64,000 nt of DNA from Oscillospiraceae bacterium (GTDB lineage: Bacteria; Bacillota; Clostridia; Oscillospirales; Acutalibacteraceae): NCBI GenBank assembly GCA_022483045.1, contig JAKVOA010000001.1, forward strand, positions 271,750 to 335,749, given 5' to 3'. Numbering within the stretch: the stretch's first letter is position 1; every line of letters starts with the position of its first letter. The notes beneath the pieces are model-generated. The model saw only the letters and a program-made list of their open reading frames with translations. It was not told the DNA's origin and searched no databases. A program made the translations under genes and the position numbers. This document shows, one piece after another, positions 49,928 to 58,193 of the stretch.

Positions 49928-52567
49928 TTACATGTCTTTGCCGGCGCGGCGGTTCATACTGTCGAGAAGCACTTTGATTATTTGAATGATGACGGTTGGT
50001 GCAAAGGCCAGCAGCGCAATCTGCAGGACCAAGCCGCCGGTAAGCGGCGCCACCTGAAACAGGCGGGAAAGGCCCGGCACAAATAGTACCAGTGCCAAAA
50101 GCCCGGTCCCCGCACCAAAAGCCATTAAGGAGTAGGGATTGGAGGTAAGGCCCAGGCGGAAAATAGATTCTCTGCCGCGGCAGTTAAAGCCGTGGAACAG
50201 ACGCGCGAAGGTCAGTGTTGAGAATGCCATGGTGCGTGCCAGCGCGGCACCGCCTGCCGAAAGACCGCTGTAGTAGGCAGTCATAACGAAAACGGCAATC
50301 AGCGCGCCCTGCCCGAGAATTTGGAAAAACAGACTGCGGGTTAAGATGGGCTCTTTCGGGTTGCGCGGCTTTTGGTCCAAAAGGCCGCGGCGGGCAGATT
50401 CCATACCGATTGCAACAGCAGGCAGGCTGTCGGTCAGCAGGTTGATAAACAAGAGGTGCACCGGCGCAAAAGGCACCGGCAGCATCATCAAAGAAGTAAA
50501 CAGCACACATAGAATGGCTGACATGTTGCCGGAAAGTAGAAATTTAATTGCATTTTTAATATTGCGGTACAAATTGCGGCCATTGACAACTGCCTTGACA
50601 ATGGTTGCAAAGTTGTCATCTGAAAGAATCATAGAGGCGGCATCTTTGCTTACCTCAGTGCCGGTAATGCCCATGGCTACGCCAATATCGGCCTGCTTTA
50701 GGGCCGGCGCATCATTTACGCCGTCGCCTGTCATAGAAACAACACAGCCGCGTCTTTGCCAGGCTTTGACAATGCGGATTTTGTGTTCAGGTGAAACACG
50801 GGCATAGACAGAAATCGAGGGAAGCTTTTGGTCCAGTTCTTCGTCGGTCATTGCGTCCAGTTCCGGGCCGTCTACAGCAATATCGCCTGGCTCAAAGATA
50901 CCGATTTGTTTTGCAATGGCGGCGGCTGTTACTTTGTGGTCACCGGTAATCATCACCGTGCGGATACCAGCGCGCTTTGCGTCCGCAACAGACTGCACAG
51001 ATTCTTCACGCGGCGGGTCAATCATGGAAATCAGGCCAATAAAGGTAAAGTGCTGTTCGTCTTCCAGGGTTAGCGGGCGCACTTTTGGCAGGCGCCGAAA
51101 TGCAAAGGCCAGCACGCGCAGGCCCTGTGCGGAAAGGCTGCGGTTGACTTCTGCAATCTCCTCGCGGTCCTTTTGGGTCAGCGGCACCTCGCCTTCGCTG
51201 GTATACAGCTTGTCACAGCGCTTTAAAAGCACATCAATTGCGCCTTTGGTCAGCATGGTGGGCACGCCCTCCAGACAGTGCAGAGTGCTCATCAGTTTGC
51301 GGTCAGAGTCAAAGGCAAGCTCGCTCAGGCGCGGGTGCTGTCTGCGGTAAGTTTCCTCTTCTACGCCGAAATAGACGCCAAGGTGTACCAGGGCTACTTC
51401 GGTAGGGTCGCCAATGGGCGCGCCCGTTTCGTCGTCAATTGTGGCGTCGCTTGCCAACAGAGCGGTCTTTAAAAGCAGGCGCTGCGGGTCATTCGGCAGC
51501 TGCAACTCTTTTGCGGGCAGCAGTGTTCGGTCAGCGTAAATTTGCTGTACCGTCATGCGATTTTGGGTTAAGGTTCCTGTTTTGTCAGAGCAGATTACCG
51601 ATACACACCCTAAGGTTTCTACAGCTTTCAGTTCTTTGATAATCGCATGCTGCTTTGCCATCTTTTGGGTACCGATTGCCTGCACAATAGTTACAATCGA
51701 GCCGAGTGCCTCTGGAATAGCGGCGACCGCCAGGGCAACCGCAAACATCAGGGAGTCCAGCACCGACATACCTGTGCGCAGATAAGAGAGCAGGAATACA
51801 ATGGCACATATAGAAATGATGACAGCAGAAAGCTTTTTGCTGAAATCGTCCAGGCTTTTCTGCAGGGGTGTGCGGCGCTCTTCAGCCTGCCCCATCAAGG
51901 AAGCAATATGCCCCAGTTCGGTGTTCATACCGGTGCCGGTGACAACGATCGTTGCGCGTCCGTAGGTCACCAGCGAGCCGGAAAAGACCATGTTGGTTTG
52001 GTCACCTAAAGCAATTTTTCCTGCGGGCAGGGGTGCGGCGGCTTTTTCCACATCCACGCTTTCGCCTGTCAGTGAACTTTCATTTACTTTTAGAGAGTAG
52101 CTTTTCAGCACACGGCCGTCTGCCACCACCATATCGCCGGCTTCCAGCAGCACAATATCGCCGGGTACGACCTGCTCAGAGGGGATTTCTTCCCGGCTGC
52201 CGCCGCGCAGAACTTTGGCAGTGGGGGAAGAGATGGCTTTTAGGCTGGCAAGCGATTTTTCCGCTTTAGTGTATTCCACAGTACCTAAAATAGCATTCAG
52301 AAGAAGTACGGCGAAAATAACAATCGTGCTTTCTCCCTGGCCCGAAATCATAGAGATAATTGCCGCCACGACCAAAATACCCACCAAAAGATCTTTAAAT
52401 TGCTCTAAAAAGACGACCAGCGTACTTTTACGTTTGCCCTCTTTCAGTCGATTGGGGCCAAAGCGCTGCAAGCGCTCGCCGGCCTCTTGGGCAGAAAGGC
52501 CCTCGTGCCGGCTTTCCTTTTCCCGCAGAACTTCTTCTGCGGATTTGCTGTAAAAATTCTCTGCCAT
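49928..52567 (-). CDS. P-type cation-transporting ATPase (P2A, Ca2+/Mn2+ type)
   Basis: An 879-residue P-type ATPase that exports a divalent cation. It has the N-terminal cation ATPase domain, actuator TGES, the phosphorylation site CSDKTGTLTQNR, nucleotide-domain KGA, hinge TGDGVNDAPALK, and about ten membrane segments. The usual M4 ion motif PEGLP reads PEALG here. The start follows GGAGCG; a 24-codon upstream extension overlaps the riboswitch terminator. A yybP-ykoY element in its leader indicates induction by Mn2+, so Mn2+ export (perhaps with Ca2+) is the best guess. Confidence 0.92.
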   Translation of the reverse strand: MAENFYSKSAEEVLREKESRHEGLSAQEAGERLQRFGPNRLKEGKRKSTLVVFLEQFKDLLVGILVVAAIISMISGQGESTIVIFAVLLLNAILGTVEYTKAEKSLASLKAISSPTAKVLRGGSREEIPSEQVVPGDIVLLEAGDMVVADGRVLKSYSLKVNESSLTGESVDVEKAAAPLPAGKIALGDQTNMVFSGSLVTYGRATIVVTGTGMNTELGHIASLMGQAEERRTPLQKSLDDFSKKLSAVIISICAIVFLLSYLRTGMSVLDSLMFAVALAVAAIPEALGSIVTIVQAIGTQKMAKQHAIIKELKAVETLGCVSVICSDKTGTLTQNRMTVQQIYADRTLLPAKELQLPNDPQRLLLKTALLASDATIDDETGAPIGDPTEVALVHLGVYFGVEEETYRRQHPRLSELAFDSDRKLMSTLHCLEGVPTMLTKGAIDVLLKRCDKLYTSEGEVPLTQKDREEIAEVNRSLSAQGLRVLAFAFRRLPKVRPLTLEDEQHFTFIGLISMIDPPREESVQSVADAKRAGIRTVMITGDHKVTAAAIAKQIGIFEPGDIAVDGPELDAMTDEELDQKLPSISVYARVSPEHKIRIVKAWQRRGCVVSMTGDGVNDAPALKQADIGVAMGITGTEVSKDAASMILSDDNFATIVKAVVNGRNLYRNIKNAIKFLLSGNMSAILCVLFTSLMMLPVPFAPVHLLFINLLTDSLPAVAIGMESARRGLLDQKPRNPKEPILTRSLFFQILGQGALIAVFVMTAYYSGLSAGGAALARTMAFSTLTFARLFHGFNCRGRESIFRLGLTSNPYSLMAFGAGTGLLALVLFVPGLSRLFQVAPLTGGLVLQIALLAFAPTVIIQIIKVLLDSMNRRAGKDM

Positions 52568-52607
52568 GTAAAAACGCTCCTTTGGTTTACTGTAAGCGGC
52601 AGGCAAT

Positions 52608-52748
52608 AAAAAAAGACTTTTCGCCGGCCGTTCACGCAAAATGAACAGTCATTCGAAAAGTCTTGTTACCGAATTCGGCACACGCTGCCAGGCCCGCAGG
52701 CCGAGGTGTTGACAGTCGCGTTTTCAAACTACTCCCCTTTAGAAGACG
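52608..52748 (-). promoter_or_regulatory. yybP-ykoY (Mn2+) riboswitch with terminator
   Basis: Read leftward, the leader has AAAGGGGAGTAG, then GTCAACACCTCGGCC with CGGGCC, then AACAAGACTTTTCG, the conserved order of the yybP-ykoY manganese aptamer. The terminator AAGACTTTTCG/CGAAAAGTCTT (52611-52664) ends in T7. The 5' arm of the terminator overlaps the aptamer's closing helix, so Mn2+ binding should allow read-through into the P-type ATPase. Confidence 0.9.
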
Positions 52749-52753
52749 CTTCT

Positions 52754-52782
52754 AGTATACGAGAAGCAGCAGAAAATGTCAA
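52754..52782 (-). promoter_or_regulatory. Promoter of the riboswitch-ATPase transcript
   Basis: On the minus strand, TTGACA (52777-52782) and TATACT (52754-52759) are 17 nt apart, immediately upstream of the aptamer. Confidence 0.8.
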
Positions 52783-52859
52783 ATTATTTTCGCTTGCTGC
52801 TGCGGCAATACAGAAAGTATGCCCGAAAAAGCATCGGTTTATGTTCTTGTGCAAAAAAG

Positions 52860-53855
52860 TCAGTTGGTGCCGTTTGCCGTGTCGTTGGTTGTGCCGGCAT
52901 CATTTCCGCTGGCAGAGGTGGTTTCTTCCTGCTGCTTGCTGGAAGCCGGCTGCTCGGGTGTTTTGCTCTCTGCTGCAGAGGGCGCTGCGCTTTCTGCTTC
53001 TTTGCTGGAAGCTTCCGTGTACTTTTCCGAAGAAGCGGTGCCGCCATTGTCATTGTTGGCACTGCTGTGGTGGGAAGAGTGGCTTTGCGGCGTATTATCT
53101 GTATTGCCGCCGTTGTCAGTTGCACTGTTTCCGTTGTCAGCAGCAGAGTAGTTGTCTGTCTGTTGGGTACTGTCGGTTTGCTCGCTGCTGTCAGAGGATA
53201 CAGCGGAGGAAACAGAGGAAGAAACAGTAGAGGAGGCTGTACCGCTGAAATTGCAGGAATGTCCCAAAACGGCAAACAGCAGAACCACGACTACAATGGC
53301 AACAATCACACCGATGACAACCAGTGATTTATTGCCACGGCCGGGGTCCGGCGCGGGGCGGCGCTGATCTTCATAGTAGTTGTCATAGCCGTCGTCGGCG
53401 TCATCAGGATTATTGTATCTGCGGTCATCCTCGTAGTCTTGATCGTCTTCATAGCCGCGGTTATCATAATCGCGGTCATCATCGTAGTCTTGGCCGTCTT
53501 CATAGCCACGGTTGTTATCCTTGCGGTCATCCTCGTAACCTTGCCCGCCTTCATAACCGCGGCTGTTATTCTCGCGGTCATCCTCGTAGCCTTGGCCGTC
53601 TTCATAGCCGCGGTTGTTATCCTCGCGGTCATCCTCGTAGTCTTGGCTGTCTTCATAACCGCGGCTGTTCCGCTCATTCCGGTAACTGCGGCCGTTATCA
53701 TTCTGGCTGCCACCGTAATCTTCATCTTCCGGATAGGGCGGGTAGCTTTCGCGGCCGCCGGTCTGCTGCTTTGACGAATTGCTGCGCTGACTGCGGGGAA
53801 TATACTGCGTATCATTCATAGAGGGGTCCTGTTGGTTCTTTCTGCCCCATTTCAT
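52860..53855 (-). CDS. Acidic repeat membrane protein with Ser/Thr-rich outer tail
   Basis: A 331-residue, probably single-pass protein. Residues 1-64 are polar. Residues 65-149 are five 17-residue repeats of the type RGYEDxQDYEDDREDNN, rich in Asp, Glu, Tyr and Arg. A membrane segment (about 178-200, SLVVIGVIVAIVVVVLLF) follows, then a Ser/Thr/Asn-rich tail likely outside the cell. No known domain. I start at ATG 53855, about 10 nt after GGAGTG. The inside repeats plus outer low-complexity tail suggest a surface or wall-associated scaffold; function unknown. Confidence 0.75.
   Translation of the reverse strand: MKWGRKNQQDPSMNDTQYIPRSQRSNSSKQQTGGRESYPPYPEDEDYGGSQNDNGRSYRNERNSRGYEDSQDYEDDREDNNRGYEDGQGYEDDRENNSRGYEGGQGYEDDRKDNNRGYEDGQDYDDDRDYDNRGYEDDQDYEDDRRYNNPDDADDGYDNYYEDQRRPAPDPGRGNKSLVVIGVIVAIVVVVLLFAVLGHSCNFSGTASSTVSSSVSSAVSSDSSEQTDSTQQTDNYSAADNGNSATDNGGNTDNTPQSHSSHHSSANNDNGGTASSEKYTEASSKEAESAAPSAAESKTPEQPASSKQQEETTSASGNDAGTTNDTANGTN
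53409..53663 (-). repeat. Five 51-nt tandem repeats
   Basis: The 17-codon unit RGYEDxQDYEDDREDNN is repeated five times without frame loss. Units differ at several codons, so they are diverged rather than freshly duplicated. Confidence 0.85.
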
Positions 53856-53943
53856 GTTTATATTCACTCCTTCTGTCAATAGCTGTTTCACAGTATACCA
53901 TAAAACAGCCTAAAAGGAAAACGGTATTTTCCTGTTGAAGCAG

Positions 53944-53985
53944 TTGACAGCAATACATAAGCTGTATATACTGTATATATACAGC
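53944..53985 (+). promoter_or_regulatory. Promoter with overlapping GntR-type operator
   Basis: TTGACA (53944-53949) and TATACT (53967-53972) are 17 nt apart. A perfect dyad GCTGTATATA (53961-53970) / TATATACAGC (53976-53985) covers the -10 box and start point. This is the expected layout for repression by the YtrA-like regulator encoded next. Confidence 0.85.
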
Positions 53986-54004
53986 CATGAACGGAGGCGT
54001 TCCT

Positions 54005-54376
54005 TTGAAAATCTGGGTAGACCGCATGGGCAGTCAGCCTATTTACAGCCAAATCTGCCTGCAAATCAAAAAGCAGATCTGTACAGGCAAACTGAAAGAG
54101 GGGGAGCTTCTGCCTTCCATTCGTTCCCTTGCAAAAGAGCTGCGCATCAGCGTTATCACCACCAAGCGTGCTTATGAGGAACTGGAGCGTGAGGGTTATC
54201 TTTACACAGTGGTGGGTAAAGGCAGCTTTGCTGCCAAAAAAGAACTGCCGCCGCTGCAAAAGGAAAAACTAAAAAAGCTGCGCGGGCTGCTGCAGCAGGC
54301 TGGGGTGCTTGCAAAAGAATGCGGAGTCAGCGATGAAGAGCTGTTGGGGCTGTATCAAAGTTTGAAAAAGGAGTAA
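54005..54376 (+). CDS. GntR-family regulator (YtrA subfamily)
   Basis: A 123-residue regulator with an N-terminal winged helix (GSQPIYSQICLQIKKQICTG, LPSIRSLAKELRISVITTKRAYEELEREGY; key start LPSIRSLAKE) and a short helical C-terminus without an effector domain, as in the YtrA group. The likely start is TTG 54005 with GGAGG 7-8 nt upstream; an upstream ATG at 53987 would leave no ribosome site. It heads a cassette with an ABC ATPase and permease, and its own promoter carries a matching dyad. Confidence 0.88.
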   Translation: MKIWVDRMGSQPIYSQICLQIKKQICTGKLKEGELLPSIRSLAKELRISVITTKRAYEELEREGYLYTVVGKGSFAAKKELPPLQKEKLKKLRGLLQQAGVLAKECGVSDEELLGLYQSLKKE

Positions 54377-54381
54377 GTTGT

Positions 54382-55236
54382 ATGGACGCGATTGAAATGA
54401 CAGATCTTTCCAAGCACTATGAGGATTTTGCGCTGCAAAACATCAATCTGCGCCTGCCGTCAGGCTGTATCATGGGGCTTGTCGGTGAAAATGGAGCAGG
54501 AAAAAGCACAGCAATTCGCCTGCTGATGAATGCCATTGCCCGCGACAGCGGCGAAGTAAAGGTCTTAGGGGTAGACAACACCCTGCCGCAGTTTAATGCT
54601 GTCAAGCAGGAAATCGGCATTGTGCTGGATGAGGCGCATTTTCCAGAGGTGCTGAATGCCCGGCAGGTAAACAATATTATGCGCGGTACCTATACCCGCT
54701 GGGATGAAAAGCAGTATTACAGTTACCTGAAAAAATTCAATCTGCCGGAAAAGAAAGCCTTTAAAGATTACTCCCGCGGCATGACGATGAAGCTTGCCAT
54801 TGCTGTTGCGCTGTCACACCACGCGCGGCTGTTGGTGCTGGATGAGGCTACCGGCGGACTGGACCCGATTGCCCGCGACGAGATTCTCGATATCTTTTAC
54901 GATTTTACGCGGGAATCGGATCATTCTATTCTGCTTTCGTCCCATATTGTCAGTGATATGGAAAAGCTGTGCGATTATATTGCTTTCCTGCACAAAGGGA
55001 AGCTGCTGTTTTGTGAGGAAAAAGACCGCTTGCTGGAAATGTACGGCGTGGTGCACGGCAGCAGGGAAGAAATCGAAAAACTGCCGGCAGAGGCCCGGCG
55101 GGGCAGCTTGCGCCGAAATGACTTTGGCGCAGAAGCGCTGGTGCTGCGCAGCAAGGTGCCTGCGGGAGTTCCGGTTGACCGTGTCAATATCGAAGATATT
55201 ATTATATTTTTGGGCAGGGAGGAGAGTCGGATATGA
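54382..55236 (+). CDS. ABC transporter ATPase (YtrB-like)
   Basis: A 284-residue ATPase of the ABC-2 export type: Walker A LVGENGAGKST, signature YSRGMTMKLAIA, Walker B LLVLDEATGGLD, switch LSSHI. It lies 5 nt behind the GntR gene and overlaps the permease gene by 4 nt. GntR-ABC cassettes of this build are commonly induced by cell-wall-active antibiotics; substrate here is unknown. Confidence 0.9.
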   Translation: MDAIEMTDLSKHYEDFALQNINLRLPSGCIMGLVGENGAGKSTAIRLLMNAIARDSGEVKVLGVDNTLPQFNAVKQEIGIVLDEAHFPEVLNARQVNNIMRGTYTRWDEKQYYSYLKKFNLPEKKAFKDYSRGMTMKLAIAVALSHHARLLVLDEATGGLDPIARDEILDIFYDFTRESDHSILLSSHIVSDMEKLCDYIAFLHKGKLLFCEEKDRLLEMYGVVHGSREEIEKLPAEARRGSLRRNDFGAEALVLRSKVPAGVPVDRVNIEDIIIFLGREESRI

Positions 55237-55847
55237 AAGCGTTGCTGCTGAAAGATTTTTATGTGATTACCAAACAGATGAAATTCTTTCTCATTTTAAT
55301 CATTGTATTTGCAATGATACCGAATACCTCTATGGTCGCTTTTGCCACGATGTACGCGGCAATTCTGCCGGTCAGTGCCATGGGCTATGATGAGCGCTGC
55401 AAATGGAACACGCTGGCGTGTATGATGCCCTATTCCGCAAAAGCGATTGTCATGAGCAAGTATGTAATGGGTTACCTGGCGGTTGCAGTGGCGGTTGCGG
55501 CGGCAACTGTCGGCACTTTGGTACAGAGTATCTTTATGGGCAGCAGCGTGCTGACTACATTTTTGCCGACTATGCTTGTTTGCGTCTGCATAGCGCTGGG
55601 TATGCTGGCGCTGCAGATGCCGATTATGGTTTCCAAAGGGGTGGAAAAGGGGCGTATGTTCCTGCTGATGACCTTTTTTCTAATTTTCTTTATGGTAATT
55701 TTCCTCTCGAATTTTGCTGAGGCCGCGAACCTTTCAGCACTGCCCTTTTGGAAAGCGGCCTTTTGGCTGTTGCCGTTTTTGATTGCTGCGGCAAATGTAT
55801 TGTCCATTCATCTTTCCAAGCGTTCCTATCAAAAAAAACGCGGTTAA
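55233..55847 (+). CDS. ABC-2 type permease
   Basis: A 204-residue membrane protein with five to six hydrophobic segments, starting MKALLLKDFYVITKQ, the usual opening of small ABC-2 permeases. Its ATG overlaps the ATPase stop (ATGA). It completes the regulator-ATPase-permease cassette. No known substrate. Confidence 0.85.
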   Translation: MKALLLKDFYVITKQMKFFLILIIVFAMIPNTSMVAFATMYAAILPVSAMGYDERCKWNTLACMMPYSAKAIVMSKYVMGYLAVAVAVAAATVGTLVQSIFMGSSVLTTFLPTMLVCVCIALGMLALQMPIMVSKGVEKGRMFLLMTFFLIFFMVIFLSNFAEAANLSALPFWKAAFWLLPFLIAAANVLSIHLSKRSYQKKRG

Positions 55848-55898
55848 AACCACGCTTTTGGAAATAAGACTTCTTCCTTATAAAAGGGGTACCGTGAA

Positions 55899-56372
55899 AT
55901 GCTTTCCTATATAAAAATGAAAAGCCCGGTCGGCACGCTGCTTTTGGCGGAGGACGGCAGGGGACTGTGCCAGGTGGAGCTGAAGGAAACGCTTATGGGA
56001 GCGCAGAAAAGGCAGACACCGCTGCTTTTGCAGGCAGAAGAGCAGCTGAACCAATATTTTGCCGGAAAGCGCCGCAAATTTTCCCTGCCGCTTTCTGCCC
56101 ACGGTACACGCTTTCAAATGCAGGTTTGGCAAGCATTGCAGCAGATTCCTTACGGTGAAACACGTACATACGCCCAAACCGCCGCGGCGGCCGGCAGCCC
56201 GCGGGCTTTTCGTGCGGCGGGAATGGCCTGCAACCGCAACCCACTGATGATTGTGGTGCCGTGCCATCGGGTAATCGGTAAAGACGGTTCTCTGACCGGC
56301 TTTGGGGCCGGAATCTGCGTCAAACAGTTTTTGCTGCAGCTGGAACAGAAAACGCTGCGGGGAAAGGTATAA
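55899..56372 (+). CDS. ogt: Methylated-DNA--protein-cysteine methyltransferase
   Basis: Repairs O6-methylguanine by moving the methyl group to its own cysteine. The 157-residue protein has the DNA-binding helix RAAGMACNRNP and the acceptor-site motif IVVPCHRVIG near residue 120. KSPVGTLLLAEDG opens the N-terminal domain. It lacks an Ada-type regulatory domain. The AlkD-like gene starts 7 nt later, so two alkylation-repair genes share a transcript. Confidence 0.93.
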   Translation: MLSYIKMKSPVGTLLLAEDGRGLCQVELKETLMGAQKRQTPLLLQAEEQLNQYFAGKRRKFSLPLSAHGTRFQMQVWQALQQIPYGETRTYAQTAAAAGSPRAFRAAGMACNRNPLMIVVPCHRVIGKDGSLTGFGAGICVKQFLLQLEQKTLRGKV

Positions 56373-56379
56373 AGACAGC

Positions 56380-57072
56380 ATGACAGAAGAAACACTCATC
56401 ACCAAACTGAAAGCTTTGGCAGAGCCGGGCTACCGTACATTTTCCGGCAGGCTGCTGCCACCACAGCAAGCCGAAAAACTGCTGGGGGTGCGCCTGCCGC
56501 AGCTGAGAAAAATTGCCTGGGAAATTGCCCGCGGCGACTGGCGCTCTTTTTTGCGGGAATGCCCGGACAATTATTTTGAGGAAACCATGCTTCAGGGAAT
56601 GGTTATCGGCTGTGCGGCAAAAGAACCGGCAGAGGCCATTTTGTACAGCAAAGCTTTTTTACCGAAAATTGACAACTGGTCGGTCTGCGACAGCTTTTGC
56701 GCGGGGCTGAAACTGGCCCGTAAATATCCGCAGCAGATGTGGGACTTTGTTGCGCCCTGTGTTACTGCAGAGGGCGAGTTTACCGCACGCTTTGGTCTTG
56801 TAATGCTGCTGGATCATTTTGCAGAGGAAGCCTATGCTCCGCGTGCGTTTTCGCTACTGGACCGCATGCACAGCAGCGGTTACTATGCCAAAATGGCAGC
56901 GGCCTGGGCGGTTTCCGTGTATTACGTCCACTGTCCGCAGATGACGGAAGCTTATCTAGATTGCAGCCAACTGGATGATTTTACGTACAATAAAGCTTTG
57001 CAAAAAATCACAGAATCTTACCGCGTGACGCCTGCGCAAAAAGCCGCCGTGCGCGCCAGAAAACGCGGTTAA
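56380..57072 (+). CDS. DNA alkylation repair protein (AlkD-like)
   Basis: A 230-residue all-helical HEAT-like protein of the AlkC/AlkD glycosylase family, which excises N3- and N7-alkylated purines. Typical blocks are GVRLPQLRKIAWEIA, DNYFEETMLQGMVIG and KIDNWSVCDSFC, with AAAWAVSVYYVHCP later. The start is the ATG 7 nt after ogt; the site AAAGG is a little distant. Its TAA overlaps the stop of the leftward kinase-like gene in a shared TTAA. Confidence 0.88.
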   Translation: MTEETLITKLKALAEPGYRTFSGRLLPPQQAEKLLGVRLPQLRKIAWEIARGDWRSFLRECPDNYFEETMLQGMVIGCAAKEPAEAILYSKAFLPKIDNWSVCDSFCAGLKLARKYPQQMWDFVAPCVTAEGEFTARFGLVMLLDHFAEEAYAPRAFSLLDRMHSSGYYAKMAAAWAVSVYYVHCPQMTEAYLDCSQLDDFTYNKALQKITESYRVTPAQKAAVRARKRG

Positions 57073-57683
57073 TTTGTTTTCATGCTGCTTGCTTCGATAA
57101 TCAACTGTACAGCACCCTCAAAGCTGATGTTTCCGGTATTTAGGCACAAATCGTAGCATTCGGGGTCGTTCCAGTGCTGACTGGTATAAAAGCTGCAGTA
57201 AGAAGCGCGCTGCTTGTCGGTCTTGGTGACGATTTCTTCCGCCTTTTTGGGGTCAATGCCGTAGTCACTGACAGCGTGCTGTACGCGAAATTTGCGGTCG
57301 GCATAGAGAAAGACCCGAAAGATGTGCGGCCGGTCGCGCAGAATATAATTGGCACAGCGGCCCACAATTACACACGGGCCTTTTTCGGCAGCTTCTTTGA
57401 TAATTTGCTCTTGCAGCAGAAACAGCTGATCATTCAGGGGCAGGTTGGTAGCGGTCCTGGGCATTCCGAAACAATAATTGCCCATTACCAAAGAATACAG
57501 AATGCTGCTGGCATGCTTTTCGTCTGCGGACTGAAAGAAAGCTTCGCTGACGCCGCTTTTTTTGGCGGCCATAGCTACCAGCTGCTTGTCGTAAAACGGC
57601 ACCTGCAGTTTTTCTGCCAGCAGCTGGCCGATTTGGCGGCCGCCGCTGCCGTATTGGCGGGCGATGGTAATCAGGTTTTGCAT
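57069..57683 (-). CDS. Cytidylate kinase-like family protein
   Basis: A 204-residue P-loop protein of the cytidylate-kinase-like group (Cytidylate_kin2). ITIARQYGSGGRQIGQLLA carries the nucleotide loop, followed by VPFYDKQLV, CVIVGRCANYIL and RVFLYAD. It is common in Clostridia as a free-standing gene of unsettled substrate and is distinct from Cmk. The start follows GAGGCG; a long upstream extension would cross the promoter. Convergent with alkD. Confidence 0.88.
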   Translation of the reverse strand: MQNLITIARQYGSGGRQIGQLLAEKLQVPFYDKQLVAMAAKKSGVSEAFFQSADEKHASSILYSLVMGNYCFGMPRTATNLPLNDQLFLLQEQIIKEAAEKGPCVIVGRCANYILRDRPHIFRVFLYADRKFRVQHAVSDYGIDPKKAEEIVTKTDKQRASYCSFYTSQHWNDPECYDLCLNTGNISFEGAVQLIIEASSMKTN

Positions 57684-57729
57684 AAGAATGCGCCTCACTT
57701 TTAGCATAATATACAAATTATATATTTTA

Positions 57730-57758
57730 AGTATACTGTAAATGCGGCAGTATGTCAA
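57730..57758 (-). promoter_or_regulatory. Promoter of the cytidylate-kinase-like gene
   Basis: On the minus strand, TTGACA (57753-57758) and TATACT (57730-57735) are 17 nt apart. Confidence 0.75.
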
Positions 57759-57813
57759 ATAATCGTGTGAAAAACTGCCTTTCGTGCGGGTTGGTTCCTG
57801 TTGTAAATTTTGC

Positions 57814-57842
57814 TTGACAAATGCTTCCCGCTGTTTTATGAT
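57814..57842 (+). promoter_or_regulatory. Promoter of the T-box trpXYZ operon
   Basis: TTGACA (57814-57819) and TATGAT (57837-57842) are 17 nt apart. Confidence 0.75.
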
Positions 57843-57848
57843 AGGGCT

Positions 57849-58150
57849 AATCAAATAGTTTTTGAAACCTGTGAGAAAGACGAGTATGCCGACAGGCACT
57901 TTTGCAGAGAGCCGCGCGTAGATGAAAGCGCGGCATAGTGCGGCGGGCAGAATGGACTTTTGAGGGCAAACCAAACGGCCGCATGGCCTAGTAGGGGCGA
58001 CGGATTCTTTCTCCGTTAAAAAGGAAGCGCGTATGTTTCTGTGCGCGGCAGAGCGGGCGTCTGCTTTTTGGCGGCGTCAATCCGGGTGGTACCGCAGGAG
58101 TGTAAGTTATGGCTCTTGTCCCTGTTTTATACGGGGGCAGGGGCTTTTTT
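57849..58150 (+). promoter_or_regulatory. T-box leader, tryptophan (UGG specifier)
   Basis: A full T-box: stem I with GAGTA and AGAGAG segments, a GC-rich apical arm (GCCGCGC/GCGCGGC), the specifier loop AGAATGGAC with codon UGG at 57953-57955, and the T-box sequence AATCCGGGTGGTACCGC (about 58079). A terminator GCTCTTGTCCC/GGGCAGGGGC with T6 (58111-58150) follows. Uncharged tRNA-Trp should promote read-through into the importer genes. Confidence 0.93.
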
Positions 58151-58193
58151 ATACCTGCTCCCCAGCTTATAAACAGTCTATGAGGAGGAATTT

